This document shows, one piece after another, positions 15,381-24,779 of a DNA stretch of 64,000 nucleotides. A program made the position numbers and the translations under genes. The notes beneath the pieces are model-generated. The model ran no database searches. It saw nothing but the letters and a program-made list of their open reading frames with translations, and was not told the origin of the DNA. The stretch is from Clostridium sp. (lineage in GTDB: Bacteria > Bacillota > Clostridia > Lachnospirales > Lachnospiraceae), in assembly GCA_018377235.1 (NCBI GenBank), contig JAGZZT010000001.1:310001-374000 (forward strand), read 5' to 3'. Numbering within the stretch: position 1 is the stretch's first letter; each line of letters begins with the position of its first letter.

Positions 15381-17120
15381 ATGGCTTTTGACGGAATTGT
15401 CATTGCGTCCCTGGTTCATGAATTTAACCAGACCATCACCGGCGGAAAAATCGCAAAAATTGCCCAGCCGGAAAAGGACGAGCTTTTATTTACCATAAAA
15501 AACAACCGTGAAAATTACAGACTTCTTTTATCAGTCAATCCCAGTCTTCCGCTGGCTTATCTGACAGAGCAGAACAAAAACAGTCCCTTAACTGCGCCGA
15601 ATTTCTGTATGCTGCTGAGAAAACACATTGGAAACGGAAGAATTATTTCCATTACCCAGCCAGGCCTTGAGCGGGCGGTAGAATTTGAAATCGAGCATCT
15701 GGACGAAATGGGAGATCTCTGCCGGAAACGGCTGATTGTAGAGCTGATGGGAAAACACAGCAATATTATTTTCTGTACCAGAGAGGGGATGATCATCGAC
15801 AGTATTAAGCATATTTCCGCTCAGGTAAGTTCTGTCCGGGAGGTGCTTCCAGGCAGAGAATATTTCATTCCCCAGACCTCTCATAAGCTGAATCCTCTGG
15901 AAACTGGCGAGAAGGAAATGGCCGCAGTGATGGCACAGGCGCCGGAGCCAGTGGGGAAAGCTCTCTACAGCCACTTTACAGGCATCAGCCCCGTCATGGC
16001 GGAGGAATTCTGCCACCTGGCCAGCATCGAATCCTCAGTTCCAGCAGCAGAGCTTTCAGAGGCAGAGCGGATTCATCTAAGCCGCACCTTCTCCCTGGCT
16101 ATGGAGTCCGTGAAAGAGGGACAGTTTTCCCCCTGTATCCTCTATAAAGGAGAAGAACCTGTGGAGTTTTCCGCCCTTGCCTTCACAGCCCTGCCGGCAG
16201 ACTGCTGTCTGAAGGAATTCTCCTCTATGAGCCAGGTGCTGGAAACCTACTATGCCTCTAAAAATGTCATTACCAGAATCCGTCAGAAGTCCTCCGATCT
16301 GCGGCGGATCGTCCAGACTGCTCTGGAGAGAAATTACAAGAAATATGATCTGCAGCTGAGGCAGCTGAAGGATACGGAAAAACGGGATAAATTCCGGGTG
16401 TACGGAGAACTTTTAAACACTTATGGCTACGAACTGACAGGAGGGGAAAAGGAACTTTCCTGCCTCAACTATTACACCAATGAAACCATCCTCATTCCTC
16501 TGGATGAAACGAAAACAGCTCAGGAAAACGCGAAGAGGTATTTTGAAAAATATAATAAATTAAAGCGTACCTTTGAGGCTCTCACAGAACTTACTGAGGA
16601 GACAAAACGGGAAATCGACCATTTAGAATCTATCAGCGCAGCCCTTGACATAGCCTTAAAAGAGGAAGATTTGGCGCAGATCAAGATGGAACTGACAGAA
16701 TACGGCTTCATTAAAAAACACGGGCCGAACATAAAGAAACAGAAAATTGTAAGCAAACCCTTCCATTATCTTTCCTCCGACGGCTTCCATATTTATGTGG
16801 GAAAAAATAACTATCAGAACGAAGAGCTGACTTTCAAGCTGGCCACTGGAAACGACTGGTGGTTCCACGCCAAGGGAATTCCCGGTTCCCATGTCATTGT
16901 AAAAAGCGAGGGGAAGGAACTTCCAGACCGGGTATTCGAGGAGGCCGGAGCTCTGGCAGCTTACTACTCCAAGGGCCGGAACAATGAAAAAGTGGAAATT
17001 GACTATATTCAGAAAAAGAATATCAAGAAGGTGGCCGGAGCGGCCCCAGGATTCGTCATCTACCACACCAACTACTCTCTCATAGCTGTGCCGGGGAATA
17101 AGCTGGAGGAGATAAATTAA
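15381..17120 (+). CDS. rqcH: RqcH/Rqc2-type NFACT protein (ribosome rescue, alanine tailing)
   Basis: A 579-residue NFACT protein, formerly called fibronectin-binding protein A. In Bacillus, RqcH binds stalled 50S subunits and recruits tRNA-Ala to add alanine tails that mark nascent chains for degradation. The N-terminal NFACT-N domain (MAFDGIVIASLVHEF), a central coiled coil (about 290-430) and the C-terminal NFACT-R domain with NDWWFHAKGIPGSHVIV are present. At the position of the B. subtilis D97-R98 dyad this protein has E97-R98 (LERAVEFEIE). AAGGAGG precedes the ATG 27 bases after citXG, so the two are probably co-transcribed. It ends at a bidirectional terminator. Confidence 0.93.
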   Translation: MAFDGIVIASLVHEFNQTITGGKIAKIAQPEKDELLFTIKNNRENYRLLLSVNPSLPLAYLTEQNKNSPLTAPNFCMLLRKHIGNGRIISITQPGLERAVEFEIEHLDEMGDLCRKRLIVELMGKHSNIIFCTREGMIIDSIKHISAQVSSVREVLPGREYFIPQTSHKLNPLETGEKEMAAVMAQAPEPVGKALYSHFTGISPVMAEEFCHLASIESSVPAAELSEAERIHLSRTFSLAMESVKEGQFSPCILYKGEEPVEFSALAFTALPADCCLKEFSSMSQVLETYYASKNVITRIRQKSSDLRRIVQTALERNYKKYDLQLRQLKDTEKRDKFRVYGELLNTYGYELTGGEKELSCLNYYTNETILIPLDETKTAQENAKRYFEKYNKLKRTFEALTELTEETKREIDHLESISAALDIALKEEDLAQIKMELTEYGFIKKHGPNIKKQKIVSKPFHYLSSDGFHIYVGKNNYQNEELTFKLATGNDWWFHAKGIPGSHVIVKSEGKELPDRVFEEAGALAAYYSKGRNNEKVEIDYIQKKNIKKVAGAAPGFVIYHTNYSLIAVPGNKLEEIN

Positions 17121-17139
17121 AAACAGGGGGAAATACCCA

Positions 17140-17198
17140 AAAGAAAGAAGATGCCTTCCCGTGCCTTTCATTATCACAGGAAAACATCTTCTTTCTTT
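17140..17198. terminator. Bidirectional terminator between rqcH and serS
   Basis: AAAGAAAGAAGATG (17140-17153) and CATCTTCTTTCTTT (17185-17198) form a perfect 14-bp stem with a 31-base loop between two converging genes; a T-rich stretch follows on the plus strand. Confidence 0.7.
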
Positions 17199-17222
17199 AT
17201 ATTATTTTATTCTCTGCACTTT

Positions 17223-18500
17223 CTACCGGATCTCCGCTTTTCCGCCCATATACGGACGTAATACCTCTGGGATTCTTACAGATCCGTCTGCCTGTAAGTT
17301 ATTCTCTAAGAAGGCAATCAGCATACGCGGCGGAGCTACTACTGTGTTATTTAAAGTATGGGCAAAGTATTTTCCGTTCTCGCCGTTTACGCGGATCTTT
17401 AAACGGCGCGCCTGAGCATCTCCTAAGTTAGAACAGCTTCCTACCTCAAAATACTTTTTCTGTCTTGGAGACCATGCCTCTACATCTACAGACTTCACCT
17501 TTAAGTCAGCCAGGTCTCCGGAGCAGCACTCCAAAGTTCTGACCGGAATATCTAAGGAGCGGAACAGATCCACTGTGTTCTGCCACAGCTTGTCATACCA
17601 TTTCATGCTGTCTTCCGGCTTGCAGACAACAATCATCTCCTGCTTCTCAAACTGATGAATTCTGTATACGCCTCTCTCCTCGATTCCATGAGCGCCCTTC
17701 TCTTTTCTGAAGCATGGGGAGTAGCTGGTCAGAGTCTTGGGAAGCTCCTCCTCCTTAAGAACGGTGTCGATGAACTTTCCAATCATGGAATGCTCGCTGG
17801 TTCCGATCAGGTACAGATCCTCTCCCTCGATCTTGTACATCATGGCATCCATCTCAGCAAAGCTCATAACGCCTGTCACTACATTGCTGCGGATCATAAA
17901 CGGCGGTACACAGTAAGTAAAGCCTCTGTCGATCATAAAATCTCTTGCATAGGAAATCACAGCGGAATGAAGTCTCGCAATATCTCCCATCAGATAGTAA
18001 AAGCCATTTCCAGCCACTTTTCTGGCGCTGTCCAGATCAATTCCATTGAAACGCTCCATAATTTCTGTATGGTATGGGATTTCAAAATCAGGAACAACCG
18101 GATCGCCATATCTCTGAATCTCCACATTCTCACTGTCATCTTTTCCAATCGGAACAGACGGATCGATAATGTTCGGGATTGTCATCATAATCTTCGTAAT
18201 CTTCTCAGCAAGCTCTTTCTCAAGCTCCTCAAGCTCAGCCAGACGGGCGGCGTCCTCGCCTACTTTCTTCTTCAGCTCCTCTGCCTCTTCCTTTTTGCCC
18301 TGAGCCATCAGGCCTCCGATCTGCTTGGCAATCTTATTCTTTCCCGCTCTCAGATCGTCTGCTTCTTTTTTAACTGAACGGTTCTGAGCATCCAGCTCGA
18401 TTACCTCATCTACCAGTGGCAGCTTGCTGTCCTGGAATTTATTCCTGATGTTCTGCTTTACGATCTCCGGATTTTCTCTGACAAATCTTAAATCTAACAT
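17223..18500 (-). CDS. serS: Serine-tRNA ligase
   Basis: Class II aminoacyl-tRNA synthetase of 425 residues that charges tRNA-Ser (and tRNA-Sec where present). The N-terminal long coiled-coil arm (about residues 30-105) binds the tRNA variable arm. The class II motifs follow, with the motif 2 region YSPCFRKEKGAHG...GVYRIHQFEKQE and the C-terminal motif 3 (NNTVVAPPRMLIAFLENN). GCAGGAGGAA precedes the ATG. The upstream gap is only 152 bases and shows a promoter but no T-box features. It ends at the shared terminator with rqcH. Confidence 0.97.
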   Translation of the reverse strand: MLDLRFVRENPEIVKQNIRNKFQDSKLPLVDEVIELDAQNRSVKKEADDLRAGKNKIAKQIGGLMAQGKKEEAEELKKKVGEDAARLAELEELEKELAEKITKIMMTIPNIIDPSVPIGKDDSENVEIQRYGDPVVPDFEIPYHTEIMERFNGIDLDSARKVAGNGFYYLMGDIARLHSAVISYARDFMIDRGFTYCVPPFMIRSNVVTGVMSFAEMDAMMYKIEGEDLYLIGTSEHSMIGKFIDTVLKEEELPKTLTSYSPCFRKEKGAHGIEERGVYRIHQFEKQEMIVVCKPEDSMKWYDKLWQNTVDLFRSLDIPVRTLECCSGDLADLKVKSVDVEAWSPRQKKYFEVGSCSNLGDAQARRLKIRVNGENGKYFAHTLNNTVVAPPRMLIAFLENNLQADGSVRIPEVLRPYMGGKAEIR

Positions 18501-18595
18501 ATTTTCCTCCTGCAGCAGTTTCTGAAAACCGCTTTTATTTTCATTGAAATCAATGATATTGGCTGTTTTTACAGCTAAAACGTAATCTGACCTTG

Positions 18596-18624
18596 ATTAT
18601 ACTACAGTTTCTCGTTTATGAAAA
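18596..18624 (-). promoter_or_regulatory. Promoter of serS
   Basis: On the minus strand TTTTCA (18624-18619), 17-base spacer, perfect TATAAT (18601-18596). A small hairpin (GCTG/CAGC around TAAAAA) lies in the roughly 90-base leader. Confidence 0.5.
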
Positions 18625-18652
18625 GCCCATTTCTGCCTTTTCCTGAGGTCCC

Positions 18653-19501
18653 TTAGTTTCTGCGGCTTAACCGGAACAAATAGGGCAGGCACTCCTCTAT
18701 GCAAAGTCCTTCCTTTTCTGGAATCTTAAGCTCCTCTGAACATTCCACACACTTTCTGGTGAAGGTAGCCGCCCGACGCACCGCTTCCTCCAGCGGCACA
18801 GAGTGAACCATCTCCCCAGCCAGCACTGCAGAAAATACATCCCCTGTACCGTGACGGCTGGTTTCGATACGCTTTCCAGTAAAAAAGACAGGGGTTCTTC
18901 CCCGCTCCAGAACTACATTAATAATAGAATGGCTTTTTACCGCGCCTGTGAGCACCACCGCCCCAGGTCCCATGAACAAAAGCTTGTAGGCCAAATCTGA
19001 CAGTCTGTTTTTCGACCAGCCAGTCTCGCTCCACGGAGTTTCTGTCAAAAGACAGGCCTCTGTCAGGTTCGGCGTAATCACATCCGCATACTGAATCAGC
19101 TCCCGCATCTCCTCACAGAGTTCCCTGGTACAGGTTCTGTAAAGAGAACCGTTATCTCCCAGCACTGGATCTACTAAAATTTTCGTTCCCTGCGGTTTCA
19201 ATTCCATAAGAAATTCCGCCGCTGTCCGAACCTGTCCGGCTGATCCTAGAAATCCTGTCATAACGGCGTCGAAGGAAAACTGAAGCTTTTTCCATTCCTC
19301 CAGGTACGAAACCAGCCCTTCTGTATAATCGTCAAAATAGCAGCTGGGATAGCCGGTATGATTTGACAAAATAGCCGTAGGAGCCGGGCAGCACTGTACT
19401 TTCAAAGCGCTCAGCACAGGAATAGCCGCTGTTATAGAACAGCGGCCATAACCTGCCATGGAATTTATCATTGCAATCTTTTTTTGTCCTGTCTCATTCA
19501 T
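18653..19501 (-). CDS. pdxY: Pyridoxal/pyridoxamine kinase
   Basis: A 282-residue ribokinase-family enzyme that phosphorylates pyridoxal, pyridoxine or pyridoxamine in vitamin B6 salvage. It starts IAMINSMAGYGRCSITAAIPVLS, and has VDPVLGDNGSLY and the C-terminal anion-hole/base segment RHGTGDVFSAVLAGEM with the catalytic aspartate. The stop of the upstream ECF S-component gene lies 10 bases before its ATG, so the two form an uptake-plus-phosphorylation pair, as also seen for other salvage kinases. Could act on hydroxymethylpyrimidine, but the N-terminal signature favours PdxY. Confidence 0.88.
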   Translation of the reverse strand: MNETGQKKIAMINSMAGYGRCSITAAIPVLSALKVQCCPAPTAILSNHTGYPSCYFDDYTEGLVSYLEEWKKLQFSFDAVMTGFLGSAGQVRTAAEFLMELKPQGTKILVDPVLGDNGSLYRTCTRELCEEMRELIQYADVITPNLTEACLLTETPWSETGWSKNRLSDLAYKLLFMGPGAVVLTGAVKSHSIINVVLERGRTPVFFTGKRIETSRHGTGDVFSAVLAGEMVHSVPLEEAVRRAATFTRKCVECSEELKIPEKEGLCIEECLPYLFRLSRRN

Positions 19502-19511
19502 CGTAATCTCC

Positions 19512-20099
19512 TTATGATAACCGGAGAAGAAGGCCCGCTGAGTGAAGCGCAGGCCGCGCCGCCATATAAATCAGGACAGACGCTGCCGCCGATATCACCG
19601 CATTAATAGAGGTGGAGGCGATATTCCATACAAGAGCCAGCTCAGCCGCCGGCTTTCCGATTATCAGCAGTTTATAATAATATCCAAACAGCGGATCAGC
19701 CACCATGTTAAATAGAAGACCTGCAGCTGACGCCAGGATCACATATTTTAAAATATGCTTCTTATCTGTGCTGACAGAAATTTTTCCAATCCTGTGAGCC
19801 ACAAAGCCTGTAATCAAACCGATGCACAGCTTTAAAATAAAGGTTTTCGGCGCGTAGATCACATAAACCGGATCCAGCAAATCGCCTATGGTCATTCCAA
19901 TGGCTCCTCCCAGACCTCCCCAGAAGCCGCCAATGAGAAGAGCGCCCAGAACGCAGACGGCGTTTCCCAGATGAATGGACGTGGCGTCCCCGCCCGGAAG
20001 GGTCAGTTTAATCTGGCCAAACGTAAATACTACATAGGAAAGAGCTGCCATCAGCCCGGTCATGGCTATTTTGTATGCCTTATCATTGTTTCGAATCAT
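19512..20099 (-). CDS. ECF transporter S component, probably for vitamin B6
   Basis: A 195-residue membrane protein with about six hydrophobic helices. The opening KIAMTGLMAALSYVVFTF contains the alanine-rich motif that contacts EcfT, and it is followed by SIHLGNAVCVLGALLIGGFWGGLGGAIGM. The generic EcfA/T module lies elsewhere. The substrate is inferred from pdxY starting 10 bases downstream; a PdxU-type pyridoxine transporter is the best guess, with another vitamin precursor possible. GCAGGAGG precedes the ATG. The 102-base upstream gap to thiN shows only weak promoter hexamers. Confidence 0.8.
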   Translation of the reverse strand: MIRNNDKAYKIAMTGLMAALSYVVFTFGQIKLTLPGGDATSIHLGNAVCVLGALLIGGFWGGLGGAIGMTIGDLLDPVYVIYAPKTFILKLCIGLITGFVAHRIGKISVSTDKKHILKYVILASAAGLLFNMVADPLFGYYYKLLIIGKPAAELALVWNIASTSINAVISAAASVLIYMAARPALHSAGLLLRLS

Positions 20100-20201
20100 A
20101 TCACTGCCTCCTGCATTTTTCTGACCTGTATCTTATCACATATCTGTACTCGATAAAACATGCAGTTTTCATATTTTTTCAAGGGTCAGTTTTAATTCTG
20201 A

Positions 20202-20867
20202 TCAGTCATGACTCTCAAAGCAGATAAGAATACCCTTTTGAAATTCCAGGCTTCCCTTCTCTCCTGTCAGCTCGTTGCTGATGCAGAGGCTGGTTCCCAG
20301 ATGAATTGTTTTATTAGAAAGAGGGTATTTAAAGCCAGTCAGAGTGATGCCTTCCACCGTTTCAGTGAGAGGAAGGAACGAAATATATCGGCCGTATGCC
20401 TGTTTCCTGAAAAACTCTGTCTTTCCAGGACCAGCCAGGTAAATCTTATTCTTCTCATCATAAATTTCCGCTCGCACGCCATTCTGAAAGCACTGATTTA
20501 ACAGCTGCACATTACCCAGAGCGTGATCCATCCGTCCGCCTAAAGCTCCCAGCAGATGTACCAGACGAAAGCCCTTTCTCTCTGCTGTGAGAAGAGCCAG
20601 CTCTGTGTCTGTCTCATCCTTCTCCGGCCGGTGGATTTCAAGCTCAATTCCCGGTCTTCCCTGATAGACGTCAAACAAAGAGGGATCCACAGTATCTAAG
20701 TCTCCCACAATCTCATCCGGGCAGATGTCAAGATCTGCAGCCGCCTTCAGTCCTCCGTCTACAGCTATCACACAGTCATATCTTCTGCCTTTCAAAAACT
20801 GTTCTGCAAAGCTTAAATCCAGGCTTCCTCCTGTTATGATAAGGCAGCACTGTTCCGTCCTACTCAT
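20202..20867 (-). CDS. thiN: Thiamine pyrophosphokinase
   Basis: A 221-residue enzyme that converts thiamine plus ATP to thiamine pyrophosphate. The N-terminal catalytic domain has DGGLKAAADLDICPDEIVGDLDT and RPEKDETDTELAL, where the acidic residues bind magnesium and nucleotide, then GALGGRMDHALGN; a beta-sheet thiamine-binding domain follows. It overlaps the end of rpe by 8 bases. The rsgA-rpe-thiN order is conserved in Firmicutes. Last gene of the long minus-strand housekeeping series. Confidence 0.95.
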   Translation of the reverse strand: MSRTEQCCLIITGGSLDLSFAEQFLKGRRYDCVIAVDGGLKAAADLDICPDEIVGDLDTVDPSLFDVYQGRPGIELEIHRPEKDETDTELALLTAERKGFRLVHLLGALGGRMDHALGNVQLLNQCFQNGVRAEIYDEKNKIYLAGPGKTEFFRKQAYGRYISFLPLTETVEGITLTGFKYPLSNKTIHLGTSLCISNELTGEKGSLEFQKGILICFESHD

Positions 20868-21519
20868 ATTCCTTAAAAATCTCCAGGAACGCCTTTGTAT
20901 TGGCCGCTGCGTCTCCTTTAAAGACAGCAGAACCAGCTACAATCACATTAGCCCCTGCTTCAATCACCTGGCGGACATTGCCAAGCCCCACGCCCCCATC
21001 TACTTGAATGTCCAGATTCAGCCCTCTCTCATCGCTCATTCTGCGCAGCTCTGTTATCTTATTTAAGGTATAGGGAATGAATTTCTGGCCGCCAAAGCCT
21101 GGGTTGACCGACATGATAAGCGCCATATCCAGCTGCTCCAAAATACAGGACAGACTGGATACAGGGGTAGCAGGATTCAGGGCAACAGCAGCCTTAAGTC
21201 CCATCTCCTTAATCTGATTCACTGTCCGGTCCAGATGTCTGCAGGCCTCCTGGTGAACGCAGATCAAGTCAGCTCCTGCCTTTTTCATGTCCTCCACATA
21301 CCGTCCCGGCTCCTCCACCATCATGTGGACGTCAAACACGCGATTCGTAACTGGACGGAGCCGTTCAATCACTGGCATTCCAAAGGAAATGCTTGGCACA
21401 AAAGTTCCATCCATCACATCCAGATGAATATACTGGGCTCCCGCCCTGTCTACTGCCTGGATTTCTTCCCCCAGGCGTGAAAAATCTGCTCCTAACACAG
21501 ACGGCGCTAAACGTATCAT
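20860..21519 (-). CDS. rpe: Ribulose-phosphate 3-epimerase
   Basis: A 219-residue TIM-barrel enzyme interconverting ribulose 5-phosphate and xylulose 5-phosphate in the pentose phosphate pathway. Signatures: APSVLGADFSRLGEE, HLDVMDGTFVPSISFG (metal ligands H and D) and MSVNPGFGGQKF, and DGGVGLGN in the phosphate site. I start it at ATG 21519, two bases after the rsgA stop with AGGAG nine bases upstream; a TTG at 21525 is only three bases from that site. Confidence 0.96.
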   Translation of the reverse strand: MIRLAPSVLGADFSRLGEEIQAVDRAGAQYIHLDVMDGTFVPSISFGMPVIERLRPVTNRVFDVHMMVEEPGRYVEDMKKAGADLICVHQEACRHLDRTVNQIKEMGLKAAVALNPATPVSSLSCILEQLDMALIMSVNPGFGGQKFIPYTLNKITELRRMSDERGLNLDIQVDGGVGLGNVRQVIEAGANVIVAGSAVFKGDAAANTKAFLEIFKEYE

Positions 21520-21521
21520 AA

Positions 21522-22400
21522 TCAATATCTCCTTTTATCCTTCAATTCCTGATACAAAAGCAGGTAATTTTCATATCGGCTGCGGCTGATTTTCCCAGTC
21601 TTTACCGCTTCCTTGACTCCGCACACCTTCTCCCCCACGTGAACGCAGCCTAAAAAACGGCAGCCTTCTTCCTCTGGGGCAAATTCTGGAAAACAGTCTT
21701 TCAACTCCTCCGGCTTCAAGTCTTCAATATACATGGAGCTGAAACCTGGCGTGTCCATCATATAGGTATTTTTCTCCACAAAAAACAGCTCTGAGTGACG
21801 GGTCGTATGCTTCCCTCTTTTAATTTTCTCACTGACAACGCCTGTCTCCATCCTGGCTTCCGGCTGGAGAAAATTAGTCAGAGAAGATTTCCCCACCCCG
21901 GAGGGGCCTGCCAGCACGGTAGTTTTTCCCCGTATCAGGCTGTGAATCTCCTGAAGCCCCTCTTCTTCATAGGTGCTGATAAAATGGATCTCATAGCCTG
22001 CCGGCGCGTAGATGGAGCGCAGACGTTCCATCTCCCCTCTGGATGATAAATCAATTTTATTAAAGCAGATAACAGCCGGAATATTCTGGCGCTCCATCAT
22101 AACCAGAAACCGATCTAAAAGGTTCAGGTTCGGCATAGGTTCTGTAATGGCAAATACCACCAAAGCCTGGTCTATATTTGAGACAGCAGGGCGAATCAAG
22201 GCGTTTTTCCGTTCCAGGATAGAGACAATATTGCCTGTGCCAGCTTCCTCGTCCAGAATTTCAAATTCTACATTATCTCCCACCAGGGGCTTAATCTTCC
22301 TGTTTCTGAACACGCCCTTGGCCCTGCACTCATAGACCTTCTGATGTCCGTCATGGACATAGTAAAAGCCTGCAATTCCCTTAACAATTTTTCCTGTCAT
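21522..22400 (-). CDS. rsgA: Ribosome small-subunit biogenesis GTPase RsgA
   Basis: A 292-residue circularly permuted GTPase that helps late 30S maturation. Order: OB fold (about 1-70), then G4 CFNKIDLS before G1 GPSGVGKSS and G3 DTPGF, the permuted arrangement that defines the family; the C-terminal zinc site is CRFLGCVHVGEKVC. The ATG directly follows the TAG of prkC, so translation is coupled. The stp-prkC-rsgA-rpe-thiN order is conserved in Firmicutes. Confidence 0.96.
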   Translation of the reverse strand: MTGKIVKGIAGFYYVHDGHQKVYECRAKGVFRNRKIKPLVGDNVEFEILDEEAGTGNIVSILERKNALIRPAVSNIDQALVVFAITEPMPNLNLLDRFLVMMERQNIPAVICFNKIDLSSRGEMERLRSIYAPAGYEIHFISTYEEEGLQEIHSLIRGKTTVLAGPSGVGKSSLTNFLQPEARMETGVVSEKIKRGKHTTRHSELFFVEKNTYMMDTPGFSSMYIEDLKPEELKDCFPEFAPEEEGCRFLGCVHVGEKVCGVKEAVKTGKISRSRYENYLLLYQELKDKRRY

Positions 22401-24779
22401 CTACGCATCGACCTCCATAAATTCAAGCGGATAGGTCTTCAAAATTCTGTCATTGGTTAAATCCCAGATCTGCAGCTCTCCTGTCAGAACACCATCCGCA
22501 CCTGTCAGCTCATAATGGACAGGAAGCGTTACGTCTCCCTTCATATTTCTGGCGTCCATCACAGTAGTTGTCCTCTTCTGACCATTTACCGTCTGAACCA
22601 TGACAATCTCCACTGTAATAGTAGTAGAGGCGCCGCTGGGCCCAAAATTATCCTTTAGCGGATAGTCATCATTGACAATCGCCGCGTATTTCTTGCCCCG
22701 TCCCTCGCTGACTACATAGCTGACTGTGCTTCCCTCTGGAACCTCCTCATCCATCAGGGGCGTCTGGCTGATAATTGTTCCTCTCTTAACGCTGTCGCTC
22801 TTCTGGGTGACAATCTGATCCTCCGGCGCCGGAAGAAGTCCGGCTTCAGCAAGAGCCTCCCCGGCCTCCTCTTCTGTCATGCCGCTTAAATCAGGAACCT
22901 TTACCATGCTGACTGCCGGTCCAAGGCTCACATAGAGTTCAATCTCATCTCCCCTGTCAGCTTCCTGCGGCTCATAACGCACCACCATATCAACAGGAAT
23001 TGTATCGCTGTTCTCCTGTTTCAGAGAGACAATCAGGCCTTTTGCCTCCAGAAGATTCTTTGCATTTGTCCCATCCAAAGCCTCCAGTCCCAGAACCGTC
23101 AGGTCAATCTGGCGGGTCTCCCTGGTTTCCTCTTCAGATTCCTCTTCGCCGCCCTCTCCAACAATAACTTTGACAGTAGACTGCTTATCTACAACAGTTC
23201 CCTCAGCTGTCTTCTGGTCGATGACGCGCCCTTTTTTCTTCTCCTCTGACTGTGCATAACTATAGCTCAGCTTCAGGTGGCTCTCCTGCGCCTTTTCTTC
23301 CGCCTCATCCTCTGTCAGGCCTACAAAGTCAGGAACCCTTGTCTCTGTGTCCTTAAGTCCTGTATCCTGCTCTGAAGTCTGGGTCTGAGCCGAAATATTT
23401 CCATTTGAGCCAGAATTGAAAATTCCTCCCAGCTTGGCAAATATGGTAATCAGAACAGCTACAATAATGATGGCTGCTACGATGCCTACGCTTGTAAGAA
23501 GCTTTTCAATCTGGGGATTAATATCAGAATCCTTTCCCTGCCTTCTGGCTTTTTTCCCGGAAGAGCTGCTCCCTGAAGCCGGAATACGTTCGGAGCTTCT
23601 GTCTCTGCCAGAGCTTCTGTCCCGTTCTCTGCTTCTATCATAGGAAGATTCATATGGATGATATGGGCTGCCGTCATCCTGATAATCAGCGTATTCATCG
23701 TATCCATATTCCTGGCTTCGGCTGTAACTGCCTGCCTCCCGGCTGTCCCGCCGGCTGTGAGTTTCCCTCCTGTCGCTTCCATGTTCTCTGTCATGACGGC
23801 CTGGCTCCCCAGCTGCCCGCATACTGGAGCTCTGTCCGTTCATCACCACAGGACCTGTATTTCTGGCCTGTTTGATCTGACTGAGTTCGTCGCTTGAAAT
23901 CACCATGGTCGGCGAAGAAGTATCCACCTCCGGCTCCTCTGTGACAAAGTCATCATCTGGATCTACCAGCGCATGGCGCAGATCCGCAATCAGCTCATAG
24001 ACATCGCTGTAGCGCTTCTCCGGCTTTTTCTGCGTACACTTCATAATAATCCTGTCCAGACTTACAGGAACTTCTGGATTCAGACGGGACGGCGGTGTCA
24101 CAGACTGCTCCAAATGGGCCAAAGCAATGCTTACTGTATTGTCTCCGTCAAAAGGAACCGTTCCTGTTACCATCTCAAACATGGTAATGCCCAGAGAATA
24201 AATATCAGTCCTGGAATCACTGAAGCCGCCTCTGGCCTGTTCAGGGGAAATATAATGGACAGAACCTATGGCCGTAGCGCCGATAGTCTGGCTGCTGACC
24301 GCCCTGGCAATGCCGAAGTCTGCTACCTTCACCTTTCCATCTCTGGAAATAATCATGTTCTGGGGCTTAATGTCCCTGTGAACAATATGCTGATCATGGG
24401 CAGCGGCAATTCCCTGAGCTACCTGAATGGCAATTCCAATGGCCTCCTTGGAGCCCAGCCTTCCCTTTTTCGTAATATAGCTTTTCAAAGTGATGCCTTC
24501 TATCAGTTCCATAACGATATAATGGATGCTGCCTTCGTCCACAACATCGTATACGCTGACAATATTAGGATGAGAAAGACCGGCAGCCGCTTGGGCCTCC
24601 AGCTTGAATTTCTTTACAAATCCAGCGTCTGTGCTGAATTCCTCCTTCAGCACCTTGATTGCTACCAGCCTGTTTAATTTATGGCATTTCGCCCGGTAGA
24701 CCTCTGACATTCCGCCGGATCCTATCTGATCCAGAATCTCATACCGATTCTGCAAATACATTCCTGGTCTAAGCATCAT
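22401..24779 (-). CDS. prkC: PASTA-domain serine/threonine protein kinase
   Basis: A 792-residue Hanks-type membrane kinase that senses peptidoglycan fragments and lipid II and phosphorylates proteins of cell wall, division and germination. Kinase domain in the first about 270 residues: GSGGMSEVY, AIKVLK, IVHRDIKPQN, KVADFGIAR. A charged linker rich in Arg, Ser and Asp (about 290-420) follows, then one transmembrane helix (about 425-450) and three PASTA repeats (about 475-690), and an extra beta-rich tail to the C-terminus. Its ATG overlaps the stp stop (ATGA), the usual kinase-phosphatase pairing. Confidence 0.96.
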   Translation of the reverse strand: MMLRPGMYLQNRYEILDQIGSGGMSEVYRAKCHKLNRLVAIKVLKEEFSTDAGFVKKFKLEAQAAAGLSHPNIVSVYDVVDEGSIHYIVMELIEGITLKSYITKKGRLGSKEAIGIAIQVAQGIAAAHDQHIVHRDIKPQNMIISRDGKVKVADFGIARAVSSQTIGATAIGSVHYISPEQARGGFSDSRTDIYSLGITMFEMVTGTVPFDGDNTVSIALAHLEQSVTPPSRLNPEVPVSLDRIIMKCTQKKPEKRYSDVYELIADLRHALVDPDDDFVTEEPEVDTSSPTMVISSDELSQIKQARNTGPVVMNGQSSSMRAAGEPGRHDREHGSDRRETHSRRDSREAGSYSRSQEYGYDEYADYQDDGSPYHPYESSYDRSRERDRSSGRDRSSERIPASGSSSSGKKARRQGKDSDINPQIEKLLTSVGIVAAIIIVAVLITIFAKLGGIFNSGSNGNISAQTQTSEQDTGLKDTETRVPDFVGLTEDEAEEKAQESHLKLSYSYAQSEEKKKGRVIDQKTAEGTVVDKQSTVKVIVGEGGEEESEEETRETRQIDLTVLGLEALDGTNAKNLLEAKGLIVSLKQENSDTIPVDMVVRYEPQEADRGDEIELYVSLGPAVSMVKVPDLSGMTEEEAGEALAEAGLLPAPEDQIVTQKSDSVKRGTIISQTPLMDEEVPEGSTVSYVVSEGRGKKYAAIVNDDYPLKDNFGPSGASTTITVEIVMVQTVNGQKRTTTVMDARNMKGDVTLPVHYELTGADGVLTGELQIWDLTNDRILKTYPLEFMEVDA

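Noticed and set aside
18501..18652. T-box leader for serS
   Set aside because: The gap is 152 bases with a promoter in the middle, leaving about 90 bases; no T-box sequence or terminator/antiterminator pair is visible.
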